Shown: positions 1 to 7,455 of the stretch, piece after piece
Layout: each line of letters starts with the position of its first letter
Numbering within the stretch: the first letter of the stretch is position 1
Virus record (IMG/VR): IMGVR_UViG_3300022885_000080
Location: 1-22,950 of that record
Direction: 5' to 3' (one strand)
From: a virus
Length of the DNA: 22,950 nucleotides
Made by a program: the position numbers and the translations under genes
The notes under the pieces: generated by a model
The model's database searches: none
What the model saw: the letters and a program-made list of their open reading frames with translations, nothing else
What the model was told of the DNA's origin: nothing

Positions 1-673
1 CAGCTTGCTGATTGTTTGCAAGATTCTGAAATATCATTTGCTTATAAGTATCTGCATCTGCTTTAGCAATTGGTATAGCAGAGTTCATGATACCTTCGGC
101 TAATGCCTCAGCTGCCATAGAACTTTGACTCATACCTCTATTAGCCATAGCTGCTTCAGTTGCTTTAGCTGCACCTCTAGCCCATACTGGTAAAGGATTA
201 CCTGCTGCTACTGCTGTTTCAACATCACTTTGTAAACTTGCTAGCTGACCTCTAACTGTAGAATCTGTACTAACAGTTCCTGTTTGTGCTACTGCAGGTG
301 CTGTTACTGTACCTTGTGCCCCAGTCATAGTAGGAGTTGATGCTGCTACTCCTGATGCAGTATAAACATTAGCTGCTTGTGTAGTAGGTACTGTAGTTGC
401 TGTAGAGGTTGGTGCTGCTGCTCCAGTTATTGTAGGTGTTGTTGCACCTGTAGGTGTAGCTGCTGCTACTGTCCCACTAACTCCTGCAGTACTCATTAAT
501 TCATTACTTGCTACATTTTGTAATTGCGGAGATATAGTAGTCCCCGTAGGCATAGTAGGATTAGCTACTATAGACTCAATCAGTGAAGTAGCTTTACTTG
601 ATGTAGTTTGATTACTAGATGTAGGCTTAACTGAGCCTGTCTGTAAGTTAACTGTATCTACTGTAGCTGCCAT
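1..673 (-). CDS. Probable phage virion protein, N-terminal 224 residues (3' end outside window)
   Basis: The frame opens with ATG at 673 and stays open to the left edge, so the C-terminus is missing. A ribosome site (AAGGAAG) lies about 9 bases upstream, inside the end of the preceding small gene, only three bases separating that stop from this start. The first 150 residues are low-complexity and rich in Ala, Thr, Val and Ser, suggesting an extended or disordered linker. From about residue 150 the protein becomes helical, with a stretch reading ARGAAKATEAAMANRGMSQS followed by SMAAEALAEGIMNSAIPIAK. From memory, this 'ANRG(M/L)..SSMA' style segment occurs in internal or tail-associated virion proteins of marine podoviruses. 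Its place at the end of the tail/fibre block agrees with a virion or DNA-ejection role. That role is inferred; no enzymatic motif is visible. Confidence 0.75.
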   Translation of the reverse strand, partial: MAATVDTVNLQTGSVKPTSSNQTTSSKATSLIESIVANPTMPTGTTISPQLQNVASNELMSTAGVSGTVAAATPTGATTPTITGAAAPTSTATTVPTTQAANVYTASGVAASTPTMTGAQGTVTAPAVAQTGTVSTDSTVRGQLASLQSDVETAVAAGNPLPVWARGAAKATEAAMANRGMSQSSMAAEALAEGIMNSAIPIAKADADTYKQMIFQNLANNQQA

Positions 674-676
674 AAT

Positions 677-799
677 TTATCTTCCTTGTCCGTTATATTT
701 TTTAAATGTTGAACTCTTGTTTAAACTTTTAGTGTGCCTTCTGGGTCTCTTTGGTGGTTTATCTCTTTTTATGTAGTGTGAAAAATTCTGTTTAGCCAT
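677..799 (-). CDS. 40-aa very basic phage microprotein
   Basis: This short reading frame starts with ATG at 799, five bases after the stop of the 119-aa gene, and stops three bases before the next gene. It fills what would otherwise be a gap. The protein begins MAKQNFSHYIKRDKPPKRPR and ends KKYNGQGR. About one third of residues are Lys, Arg or His. I recall small marine-phage proteins of the same plan (an N-terminal 'F.HY.KR..PP+R' block, a 'TKSLNK' centre and a 'F+KY.GQGR' end), but I cannot verify the match here. The charge suggests nucleic-acid contact or packing inside the virion; function is unknown. The upstream ribosome site is weak, so coupling to the preceding gene is likely. Confidence 0.7.
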   Translation of the reverse strand: MAKQNFSHYIKRDKPPKRPRRHTKSLNKSSTFKKYNGQGR

Positions 800-804
800 G
801 GGTA

Positions 805-1164
805 TTACTTAGGCAGGCTTACCTTAACTGCAGCTATATCAACTTTCCAACTATCAATTCCATCATCATATATTTTTTCAAGTTGAGATTCCCATGTACC
901 ATATGCTTTTCTTCTCATATCTAAAATTGTTCTAGCAACAACAGCATCATTAATTGTTAAACCCCATTCTTGACAATAAGTAAAATCAAATCCAGAAGGT
1001 ACTGTGTTTAATAATTGTAATTCAGTAAATGTATCTTTAGTCAATAATAAAAAAGCATCGTTGCTTGGTGTCTGTGCTATTATTGTAACATCTCTTTGAA
1101 TTGGATTTTCTATAGTTCCGAAGAACGTCTCCCAATTACTGGCTTCAATTTTATATAACTTCAT
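805..1164 (-). CDS. 119-aa protein of unknown function downstream of tail fibres
   Basis: ATG at 1164 lies inside the 3' end of the 202-aa gene (14-base overlap in another frame), typical of coupled phage genes. The product is soluble and mixed alpha/beta, with aromatic residues in the N-terminal half (WETFFGTIENP, FDFTYCQEWGL) and a charged helix near the C-terminus (ARTILDMRRKAYGTWESQLEKIYDDG). No signal peptide, membrane segment or catalytic motif is visible. Its position directly after fibre genes and the 202-aa protein makes a fibre-assembly or tail accessory role possible, but that rests on context alone. Confidence 0.8.
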   Translation of the reverse strand: MKLYKIEASNWETFFGTIENPIQRDVTIIAQTPSNDAFLLLTKDTFTELQLLNTVPSGFDFTYCQEWGLTINDAVVARTILDMRRKAYGTWESQLEKIYDDGIDSWKVDIAAVKVSLPK

Positions 1165-1759
1165 CTTCTACTCCTGTTAATGCTATTTTTAACATTGGGT
1201 TAATATTTCCTTCAAGAATTTTTGTTTCTTTAGGAATTAAACCTATACTCTTTAATGCGTTCCATGTATAGGGATTACTCATGGCATTTCTTAATTTAGC
1301 TGGAGATGGTCTGCCATTAGCAATCATTTCAGCTTGTATTTCTCTACCAATATTTACAGTAAATTCATTAGCTGCATTAGCTTCAAACATTTCTTCATCA
1401 CTATAACCTTCTATTCTTGTAGGTTCTGCAATCACATAAAGTTCTTTTAATAGTTTATTTAGAATTTCAATCTCTTTTTTATTAAGTTCAAAGGCTTCTT
1501 TAGCTGCTGGTTGATGACTTTCACCTTCCAATATTTCAGCTTTAAGTTCTAAGATTTCATGTTCTAAACCATGACCACCATTTTGTAGATGTTTTAGTTT
1601 AGCAAGTTTAGCTTGATCTTTTAAATTTCCTACTTCTTCCAGTACAGCTGCTCTAACTCTACCCTCTAAAAAACCTTTTAAAGTTTTTATTTTTTCCCAA
1701 GCAGTATCTCCTATTACTTGGTATCTGTAATTGAACTCTGTATTTAGTTTTGATGCCAT
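1151..1759 (-). CDS. 202-aa fibre-adjacent phage protein of unknown function
   Basis: ATG at 1759 follows the first propeller fibre gene after a 35-base gap. The N-terminal third begins MASKLNTEFNYRYQVIGDTA and continues with helices rich in Lys, Glu and Leu. The middle (about residues 65-110) looks like a coiled coil (LEHEILELKAEILEGE, FELNKKEIEILNKLLKEL). The C-terminal half has EGYSDEEMFEANAANEFTV and NGRPSPAKLRNAMSNPYTW. I associate similar proteins with tail-fibre loci of marine phages, including cyanophages, where they are annotated as hypothetical. A chaperone or fibre-assembly role would suit the coiled coil and the location but is not shown by the sequence. Confidence 0.85.
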   Translation of the reverse strand: MASKLNTEFNYRYQVIGDTAWEKIKTLKGFLEGRVRAAVLEEVGNLKDQAKLAKLKHLQNGGHGLEHEILELKAEILEGESHQPAAKEAFELNKKEIEILNKLLKELYVIAEPTRIEGYSDEEMFEANAANEFTVNIGREIQAEMIANGRPSPAKLRNAMSNPYTWNALKSIGLIPKETKILEGNINPMLKIALTGVEDEVI

Positions 1760-1794
1760 GTTGTTATCTTCTTTCTATGTTGTTGTTATTAATT

Positions 1795-3075
1795 TTATGC
1801 ACTTGTTGAATATCCTGCTGCTGCTAGAGCATATCTTGCAGTTCCTACTCCAGTAACATCAGCTGCTACAACTCCAGAGTTTGAAACTAGATTAGTTAAT
1901 GAAGAATTTGAACCAGTACTACCATAACCAAAGATAGCCTTATCTCCTCCATACCCAGATGCTGCACATTGATTCCTAGCTGTTCCGACACCAGTTACAT
2001 CTGCTGCTACAACACCTGAACTTGAAATTAAATTTGATAAAGAAACATTAACATCACCTGCAGCAATTCCATATGCAAATAATGCTTGACCAGTTGAACC
2101 ATAACTTGCTGCTGCTGCACCATATCTAGCTGTTCCTACTCCTGTAGTATCACTTGCAACCACTCCTAAATTTGAAACTAAATTAGTTAATGAATAATGA
2201 ATAGGACCACCAGACCATATATAACCATATCCAAAGATAGCTTTATCTCCACCGTAACCACAAGCTGCTAGAGAACCTCTACCAGTACCTACACCAGATA
2301 CATCAGTTGCAACAACACCAACATTAGAAACTAAATTAGTCATAGAAACATATGAACCACTATAACCATAACCAAATATTGCCTTATCTCCTCCGTATGA
2401 AGTTGCTGCTAATTCATTCCTAGCTGTACCAACACCAGTAACATCTGCTGCTACCACACCACTATTATTAACAAGGTTAGTTATTGATGTAACACTTCCA
2501 GAATTTCCATAACCAAAAATGGCTTTATCACCACCATATCCAGCTGCTGCTGGTCTATTCCTAGCTGTTCCTACTCCTGTAACATCTGCTGCTACAACTC
2601 CAGAACTAGATACTAAATTGGTCATAGATACATTTGAACCAGTATAACCAAAACCAAATATAGCTTTTTGAGTTGGTGGTGCAGTAGGCTCTAATGCAGA
2701 AGCATCATCATCTAAAGGTAGCCAACCTTTAGTAGCATCTGAATAAACTATGTTTAATGATTGACCATCTGTATTATATTCCACTGTGTAAGTATCATCA
2801 TTACCTTGATAATTTAAACCATTTGAATCTATTATAATTTTGTTTGTTCCCCAAGTTCTTAAATAATCTATAAAAACTATTTGATCACCTTTTTCAGCAG
2901 AGCTTGGCAAAGTGATTGTGCAAGTATTTGAAGTCGTATTAATCCAGTAACCATTTCCAGCAACAGCAGTTAATGTTGAACCTGTAATAATTGTAGAGTT
3001 CCAATTAAGTCCAGCAGCACTTACTGCTATAACCCCAGAACTTCTTAATATATTACTTTGTACTATTCCACTCAT
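1795..3075 (-). CDS. Tail fibre / receptor-binding protein with six kelch-like repeats (paralogue 1)
   Basis: This 426-aa protein has two parts. Residues 1-136 are a beta-rich N-terminal domain of a type common in marine phage fibres, with NTTSNTCTITLPSSAEKGDQ, a 'DY.RTWGTN' segment, 'IDSNGLNYQG' and 'SLNIVYSDATKGW'. Residues 137-426 are exactly six repeats of 47, 47, 47, 52, 49 and 48 residues. Each runs KAIFGYG, a variable loop, TNLVSN.GVVA.D.TGVGTAR, then LAA.GYGGD. The GxGTAR...GYGGDKAIFGYG spacing resembles the kelch motif, so I predict a six-bladed beta-propeller. The start is ATG at 3075, with an AGGA site inside the last codons of the upstream paralogue (four bases between stop and start). 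It likely binds the host surface at the virion tip. Fibre identity is fairly sure; the fold is inferred. Confidence 0.9.
   Translation of the reverse strand: MSGIVQSNILRSSGVIAVSAAGLNWNSTIITGSTLTAVAGNGYWINTTSNTCTITLPSSAEKGDQIVFIDYLRTWGTNKIIIDSNGLNYQGNDDTYTVEYNTDGQSLNIVYSDATKGWLPLDDDASALEPTAPPTQKAIFGFGYTGSNVSMTNLVSSSGVVAADVTGVGTARNRPAAAGYGGDKAIFGYGNSGSVTSITNLVNNSGVVAADVTGVGTARNELAATSYGGDKAIFGYGYSGSYVSMTNLVSNVGVVATDVSGVGTGRGSLAACGYGGDKAIFGYGYIWSGGPIHYSLTNLVSNLGVVASDTTGVGTARYGAAAASYGSTGQALFAYGIAAGDVNVSLSNLISSSGVVAADVTGVGTARNQCAASGYGGDKAIFGYGSTGSNSSLTNLVSNSGVVAADVTGVGTARYALAAAGYSTSA
1798..2667 (-). repeat. Six tandem ~47-residue kelch-like coding repeats (paralogue 1)
   Basis: Six in-frame repeats occupy residues 137-426. 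The fourth is longest because its variable loop after GYG is extended by about five residues (YIWSGGPIHYSL). Framework residues are nearly constant and the loop following 'FGYG' differs in every copy. Confidence 0.9.
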
Positions 3076-3079
3076 AATT

Positions 3080-4330
3080 TTATCCTACTTTTGCTGCTGC
3101 TAATGTAGTTCTTGCAGTTCCTACACCCGTTGTATCACTTGCAACTACACCAGTATTAGAAACTAAATTAGTTAATGATAATTTTGCAACATTATTAAAT
3201 CCATACCCAAAGATTGCTTTATCTGTACTGTACCCAGCTGCTGCCAAATTATGTCTACCTGTACCCACTCCTGTTACATCTGCAGCAATTACTCCAGTAT
3301 TAGATACTAAGTTTGTTAATGAATAAGTAGCCGCACCATAACCAAAAATTGCTTTGTCAGTACCATAAGTTGTTGCTGCTAAAGTTTCCCTAGCGGTACC
3401 AACTCCTCCAACATCACTAGCTATCACCCCAGTATTTGAAACTTTATTGCTTAATGATACGGTACTACCAATATAACCATATCCGAAAATACCTTTATCT
3501 TCACCATAACCAGCTGCAGCCAATCCTCTTCTAGCAGTACCCACACCTCCTGTATCAGTTGCTACAACACCTGTAATAGAAACTTTATTAGACATAGATA
3601 AATTAGAACTTCCATCAAATCCATAAGCAAAAATACCTAGTTGTGTACCATAACTAGATGCAGCTATACTTCCTCTAGCAGTTCCAACACCTGTAGTATC
3701 TGCTGCTACTACACCACTATCTGAAACTAAATTTGTTATTGCAGTTACACTTGCAGTTTGACCAAAACCAAATAACGCTTTATTTCCGCCATATGTAGTT
3801 GCTGCTAAATAACCTCTAGCCGTACCTACACCTGTTACATCTGTTGCCACTACCCCTGAACTATTAACTAAATTAGTCATTGAAACATAAGGAGTAGTAA
3901 ATCCATATCCAAATATTGCTCTTAATGGGGGTGGTGCAACTCCTACATCTGCTACTGCATCATCTGAAACTGGAATCCAACCTTTAGTTGCGTCTGAATA
4001 TACGATTGATAAACTTTGACCAGCAGTAGAATAATCTACAGTATATGTATCTGGATCGCCTTGAAAATTTAATCCGTTAGAATCTATAATTAAGTTATTG
4101 ATTGACCAAGTTCTAGCATAATCTACTAATACAATTTGATCTCCAATTTCTGCTGAACTAGGTAAAGTTACAGTACAAGCATTAGATGTTGTATTAATAT
4201 AATATCCATTTGCTGCTTCTGCTGATAATGTTGTTCCAGTTATAACTGCTGAACTCCAGTTAAGACCAGCTACAGTAGGAGCTATAACTCCTGATGCTCT
4301 AAATACGTTGCTTGTTATTTGTCCACTCAT
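3080..4330 (-). CDS. Tail fibre / receptor-binding protein with six kelch-like repeats (paralogue 2)
   Basis: This 416-aa paralogue has the same layout: an N-terminal domain at residues 1-136 (NTTSNACTVTLPSSAEIGDQ, RTWSINN, IVYSDATKGW) and six repeats from residue 137 to the end. It shares the opening pattern MSG..(T)SN..R.SGVIA with both neighbours, so all three may attach to the same virion site. Its repeats use shorter loops than paralogue 1, for example 'GYGAATYSLTN' in the fifth. The extreme C-terminus differs: the last repeat ends AAAKVG instead of AAAGYST. In DNA this alters the end to GTAGGATAA, which also supplies the AGGA ribosome site for paralogue 1. Five bases separate it from the upstream paralogue. 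Host-receptor binding is inferred from family style and location. Confidence 0.9.
   Translation of the reverse strand: MSGQITSNVFRASGVIAPTVAGLNWSSAVITGTTLSAEAANGYYINTTSNACTVTLPSSAEIGDQIVLVDYARTWSINNLIIDSNGLNFQGDPDTYTVDYSTAGQSLSIVYSDATKGWIPVSDDAVADVGVAPPPLRAIFGYGFTTPYVSMTNLVNSSGVVATDVTGVGTARGYLAATTYGGNKALFGFGQTASVTAITNLVSDSGVVAADTTGVGTARGSIAASSYGTQLGIFAYGFDGSSNLSMSNKVSITGVVATDTGGVGTARRGLAAAGYGEDKGIFGYGYIGSTVSLSNKVSNTGVIASDVGGVGTARETLAATTYGTDKAIFGYGAATYSLTNLVSNTGVIAADVTGVGTGRHNLAAAGYSTDKAIFGYGFNNVAKLSLTNLVSNTGVVASDTTGVGTARTTLAAAKVG
3083..3922 (-). repeat. Six tandem kelch-like coding repeats (paralogue 2)
   Basis: Six repeats of about 45-48 residues fill residues 137-416. The third and fourth use SNKVS in place of the TNLVS framework. 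The last lacks the usual GYST end. Confidence 0.88.
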
Positions 4331-4335
4331 AATTT

Positions 4336-5595
4336 TTATGCCGTTGTTGAGTATCCTGCGGCTGCTAATCCAGTTCTTGCTGTACCAACTCCTGATACAT
4401 CTGTTCCTATTACTCCAACATTTGTAACCAAGTTAGTCATGTTTTGTCTGCCAGCATTATCACCATAACCAAATATAGCTTTATCACCACCATAAGAACA
4501 AGCCGCTGGACCTCCTCTAGCTGTTCCAACTCCTGTTACGTCTGCTGCAATTACTCCAAGATTTGAAACTAAATTTTTATGTGCTGTTTTTCCTGCTATA
4601 ACTCCATATGCAAAAACACCTTTATCTCCTCCATAACCAGCAGCTGCTCTGTAAGTAGTTGCAGTACCTACTCCAGTTCCGTCACTTTGAACTACACCTA
4701 AATTATTTACTATATTAGAAAGATTTGAACTAGCAGCACCAGAACCAAATGCAAATATAGCTTTGTCTCCACCAAATCCACAAGCTGATGAGTTTGTTCT
4801 AGCAGTTCCTACACCAGCAGTATCACTTGCTACAACACCTAAATTAGATACTAAATTTGATACTGCTGTAGCACTACCACTATTACCAAAAGCAAATATA
4901 GCTTTATCATTACCATATGAAGCGGCAGCTCTTTCGTTTGTTGCAGTACCAACTGCAGATACATCTGTTCCAACTACTCCTAAATTAGTAACTAAATTAG
5001 TCATACCTACATTTGATCCAGTAGTACCAAAACCAAATATTGCTTTATCCCCACCATAAGATGCTCCAGCTAAATATGCTCTTGGAGTACCAACACCAGT
5101 TACGTCTGATGCTACTACACCACTACTATTAATTAAATTACTTAATGAACTATAGCCACTAGAAGGTTGTCCATATGCAAATAAACCTTTCTGTGTTGGT
5201 GGTGCTGTATGATCAAAAGCTGAAACTATATCAGATGCTGGTGTCCAACCAACAGTTGCTCCAGAATAAACTAAATTAACTGCTTGACCACTTGTGTCAT
5301 AATCAACAATGTAAGCATCTGTTTCAGATTGAAATAATAAACCATTACTATCTATTGTGATTGCGTTAGTACCCCATGTTCTTGCATAGTCTGTAAGAAT
5401 AATCTGATCTCCAGCTGTCGCAGAACTTGGAAGTGTAATTGTACAAGCGTTTGAGGTAGTGTTAATAAAATAACCTTTACCAGCACTAACTGTTACAGTT
5501 GAAGCTGTAACTACTGGTTGCCAACTTAAACCACCAGCTGCTGCAACTATACTTCCAGATGATCTAAAAATATTGTCTTTTACCAATCCACTCAT
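4336..5595 (-). CDS. Tail fibre / receptor-binding protein with six kelch-like repeats (paralogue 3)
   Basis: This 419-aa protein is the first translated and most divergent of the three tandem fibre paralogues. The N-terminal domain (residues 1-135) keeps the signature NTTSNACTITLPSSATAGDQ, DYARTWGTN, IDSNGLLF and LVYSGATVGW. Six repeats follow from residue 136. Several use GVGTAT or AVGTAT where the others have GVGTAR, and FAFG where others have FGYG. The variable loops (QPSSGYSSL, TTGSNVGM, NSGSATAV, SGAASSNL, VIAGKTAH, DNAGRQNM) differ from those of both neighbours. It ends AAAGYSTTA like paralogue 1. A likely ribosome site (AGGA) is about 12 bases from the ATG. A receptor-binding fibre or spike is the best reading; the six-bladed fold is inferred. 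Confidence 0.9.
   Translation of the reverse strand: MSGLVKDNIFRSSGSIVAAAGGLSWQPVVTASTVTVSAGKGYFINTTSNACTITLPSSATAGDQIILTDYARTWGTNAITIDSNGLLFQSETDAYIVDYDTSGQAVNLVYSGATVGWTPASDIVSAFDHTAPPTQKGLFAYGQPSSGYSSLSNLINSSGVVASDVTGVGTPRAYLAGASYGGDKAIFGFGTTGSNVGMTNLVTNLGVVGTDVSAVGTATNERAAASYGNDKAIFAFGNSGSATAVSNLVSNLGVVASDTAGVGTARTNSSACGFGGDKAIFAFGSGAASSNLSNIVNNLGVVQSDGTGVGTATTYRAAAGYGGDKGVFAYGVIAGKTAHKNLVSNLGVIAADVTGVGTARGGPAACSYGGDKAIFGYGDNAGRQNMTNLVTNVGVIGTDVSGVGTARTGLAAAGYSTTA
4339..5190 (-). repeat. Six tandem kelch-like coding repeats (paralogue 3)
   Basis: Six repeats of about 47-48 residues occupy residues 136-419. They are more degenerate at the Arg of GVGTAR than in the other two genes, while the KAIF/KGVF strand and the Gly-Val-Val/Ile strand are kept. 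Confidence 0.88.
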
Positions 5596-5609
5596 GGTGT
5601 TTTAAATTC

Positions 5610-5939
5610 CTATAATGTTTGATCTAAATAACTAATAACAACATCAACATTTCCTGCACTTGCTAATGCAGCAGAAAGAACATCTCCAGCTTCTAATACA
5701 AGTCTAGATGTATGTTCGAATGTTGCGTTTGCACCTAGAGCTTGATCTGAATAAATTTCAAAGTCATTAGCACCTGCATCATCTCTTATATATAAATCAA
5801 AAGTTTCAGCTGCACCTGCAGTTTCACATAATGATAAATTAAGTATAGTATAAGTGTGTCCACTTGCTACAGTCAATAAATCGTTTTCACTATTAGTAAC
5901 TCCTGCTACTAATTTTACTTTCATTAATTCACTTGCCAT
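5610..5939 (-). CDS. Small beta-rich structural protein (109 aa)
   Basis: The protein opens MASELMKVKLVAGVTNSEND and is dominated by short beta strands: LLTVASGHTYTILNLSLCET, ETFDLYIRDDAGANDFEIYS and NVDVVISYLDQTL. There is no signal peptide or membrane segment. The composition and the phrase LSLCETAGAAETFDLYI match, to my memory, small proteins found beside fibre and neck genes in marine phages, usually annotated as structural or hypothetical. It sits between the collagen-like-length fibre gene and the three propeller fibres, with 14 bases to the next gene. A linker, decoration or fibre-attachment role is plausible; the sequence does not decide. Confidence 0.82.
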   Translation of the reverse strand: MASELMKVKLVAGVTNSENDLLTVASGHTYTILNLSLCETAGAAETFDLYIRDDAGANDFEIYSDQALGANATFEHTSRLVLEAGDVLSAALASAGNVDVVISYLDQTL

Positions 5940-5958
5940 ATTTATTTTCCTTTATTAA

Positions 5959-7455
5959 TTAAAAACCCATTACAAAGGATTTTCCTATTGTTGTTAATTG
6001 ACCACCTTCTGCTGTTACTATTCCAGCTGTTGTTAAATTTCTAACACCTGTATAATCTTTATTACTATCTAATATAACTGCTTTACTAGCGATAGCTGTA
6101 CCAGTTCCTGTAGCACCTAAATCTAAAGCATTAATTTCACCAACCACAACAGTAGCACCATCTAAAATATTAATTTCTGTTGCAGTAGAAGTTACTGCTA
6201 CATCTTCATTTACTTTTGGTGAAGTTAAAGTTTTGTTTGTAAGAGTTTGTGTTGCGTCATTTAAAGTAATATTTGATGTGTTAGACAAATCTGTTGAGGT
6301 AATACTTATGTTTGCTGTTCCATCAAAACTTTGACCTGCAATTGTTCTAGCCGTAGCTAGTGCTGTAGATGTAGCTGCTAACCCTACCGCAATATTAGCT
6401 GTACCATCAAAACTAGTACCCCCAATAGTTCTAGCTGTTTCTAATGCTGTAGCTGTAGCTGCATTACCAGTAGTACTTTGGTTAAGAGTTGCCACTGTAA
6501 AGTCTAGTGTGTTATCTGCATCATCATATGCTACTGTAATACCTGATTCAGTATTTGAAGATACCATTGCACCAACTGTATCTGAAATAACTTCAGACAA
6601 ATCAATATTGGCTGTACCATCGAATGATACTCCGTGAATAGTTCTAGCCGTAGCTAATGCTGTAGTAGTATCCGATAAAGCGACTGCAATGTTTGCTGAC
6701 CCATCAAAACTAGTACCACCAATAGTTCTAGCCGTAGCTAATGCTGTAGTAGTATCCGATAAAGCGACTGCAATGTTTGCTGACCCATCAAAACTAGTAC
6801 CACCAATAGTTCTAGCTGTTTCTAATATTGTAGCTGTTGCGGCATTACCTGTAGTATCTTGATTAAGAGTACCTACTGTAAAATCTAAAGTATTATCAGC
6901 ATCATCATATGCTACTGTAATACCCGATTCAGTATTTGAAGTAACCATAGCACCAACTGTATCTGATATTGTTTCTGCTAAAGTAGTACCAGCAAGAGTT
7001 AATGCTCCTGATATATCTACTGCACCATTGATATCAATAGTAGTTGCAGCTATTTGTATTTCTGTATCTGCTACTATATCTAATTGACCATCTGTTGATT
7101 GAAAAATATAAGTTCCAGTGTCGCCAAAGTTTAATCTTTCTGTACTATTCATTAAGATGTCATCAGAGAATTTAAAGTAATCCTCATCTTCCATCCATGT
7201 TAATATACCATCAGCAGTCTCTCCATCAAATGTTACAGCAATATCTGTGCCTGCTGTAGCATCACCAATAGTGATTGCTGTGCCTAATAATTTTGTAATG
7301 GGTCCACCTTCTGCGGCTGTCCCATCGTGAGTATGTCCTGAAGTTACAGCAAATGCAGCAAGAACTTGATCAAATTCTGCATTTATATCTGATGCCTCAA
7401 TAACTGCACCATCAACAATAGCTGATGCACTCTGTCTTGTATATGTTGCTCCCAT
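5959..7455 (-). CDS. Tail fibre protein with internal sequence repeats (498 aa)
   Basis: Residues 1-60 (MGATYTRQSASAIVDGAVIE, then INAEFDQVLAAF and HTHDGTAAEGG) are of the kind that begins many podovirus fibres. Residues 70-160 carry the marine-phage fibre signature DGILTWMEDEDYFKFSDDIL, followed by RLNFGDTGTYIFQSTDGQL. Residues 163-390 are built from repeats: five copies of ARTI.G.SFDG(S/T)ANI, and a 68-residue block present twice at residues 163-230 and 290-357. The C-terminal part has the common motif LTNKTLTSPKVNEDVAVTST and NILDGATV. ATG abuts the stop of the nozzle gene as TAAATG. It probably forms a trimeric fibre linking to the tail; host recognition may lie here or in the three propeller fibres downstream. 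Confidence 0.9.
   Translation of the reverse strand: MGATYTRQSASAIVDGAVIEASDINAEFDQVLAAFAVTSGHTHDGTAAEGGPITKLLGTAITIGDATAGTDIAVTFDGETADGILTWMEDEDYFKFSDDILMNSTERLNFGDTGTYIFQSTDGQLDIVADTEIQIAATTIDINGAVDISGALTLAGTTLAETISDTVGAMVTSNTESGITVAYDDADNTLDFTVGTLNQDTTGNAATATILETARTIGGTSFDGSANIAVALSDTTTALATARTIGGTSFDGSANIAVALSDTTTALATARTIHGVSFDGTANIDLSEVISDTVGAMVSSNTESGITVAYDDADNTLDFTVATLNQSTTGNAATATALETARTIGGTSFDGTANIAVGLAATSTALATARTIAGQSFDGTANISITSTDLSNTSNITLNDATQTLTNKTLTSPKVNEDVAVTSTATEINILDGATVVVGEINALDLGATGTGTAIASKAVILDSNKDYTGVRNLTTAGIVTAEGGQLTTIGKSFVMGF
6385..6969 (-). repeat. Larger 68-residue direct duplication in the fibre gene
   Basis: The block from ISDTVGAMV through GTSFDG(S/T)ANIAV occurs at 6766-6969 and again at 6385-6588, a 381-base offset. 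The protein copies differ at only a few positions, and the DNA copies differ at many silent sites, so this duplication is older than the 84-bp one nested between them. Confidence 0.85.
6641..6808 (-). repeat. Two identical 84-bp tandem copies within the fibre gene
   Basis: Positions 6641-6724 and 6725-6808 are identical base for base, encoding the same 28 residues (beginning ARTIGGTSFDGSANI) twice, residues 214-241 and 242-269. Further, more diverged ARTI units flank them. Perfect identity suggests recent duplication, or an assembly artefact. Confidence 0.93.

Noticed and set aside
4763-5059. 98-codon plus-strand frame with periodic Pro/Thr/Ala motifs
   Set aside because: The periodicity is just the antisense reading of the kelch-like repeats in fibre paralogue 3.
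1798-5190. Regular DNA repeats considered as CRISPR-like or a diversity-generating retroelement target
   Set aside because: The ~141-base period is in-frame coding repeat; there are no identical short repeats with unique spacers, and no reverse transcriptase or template repeat was seen.
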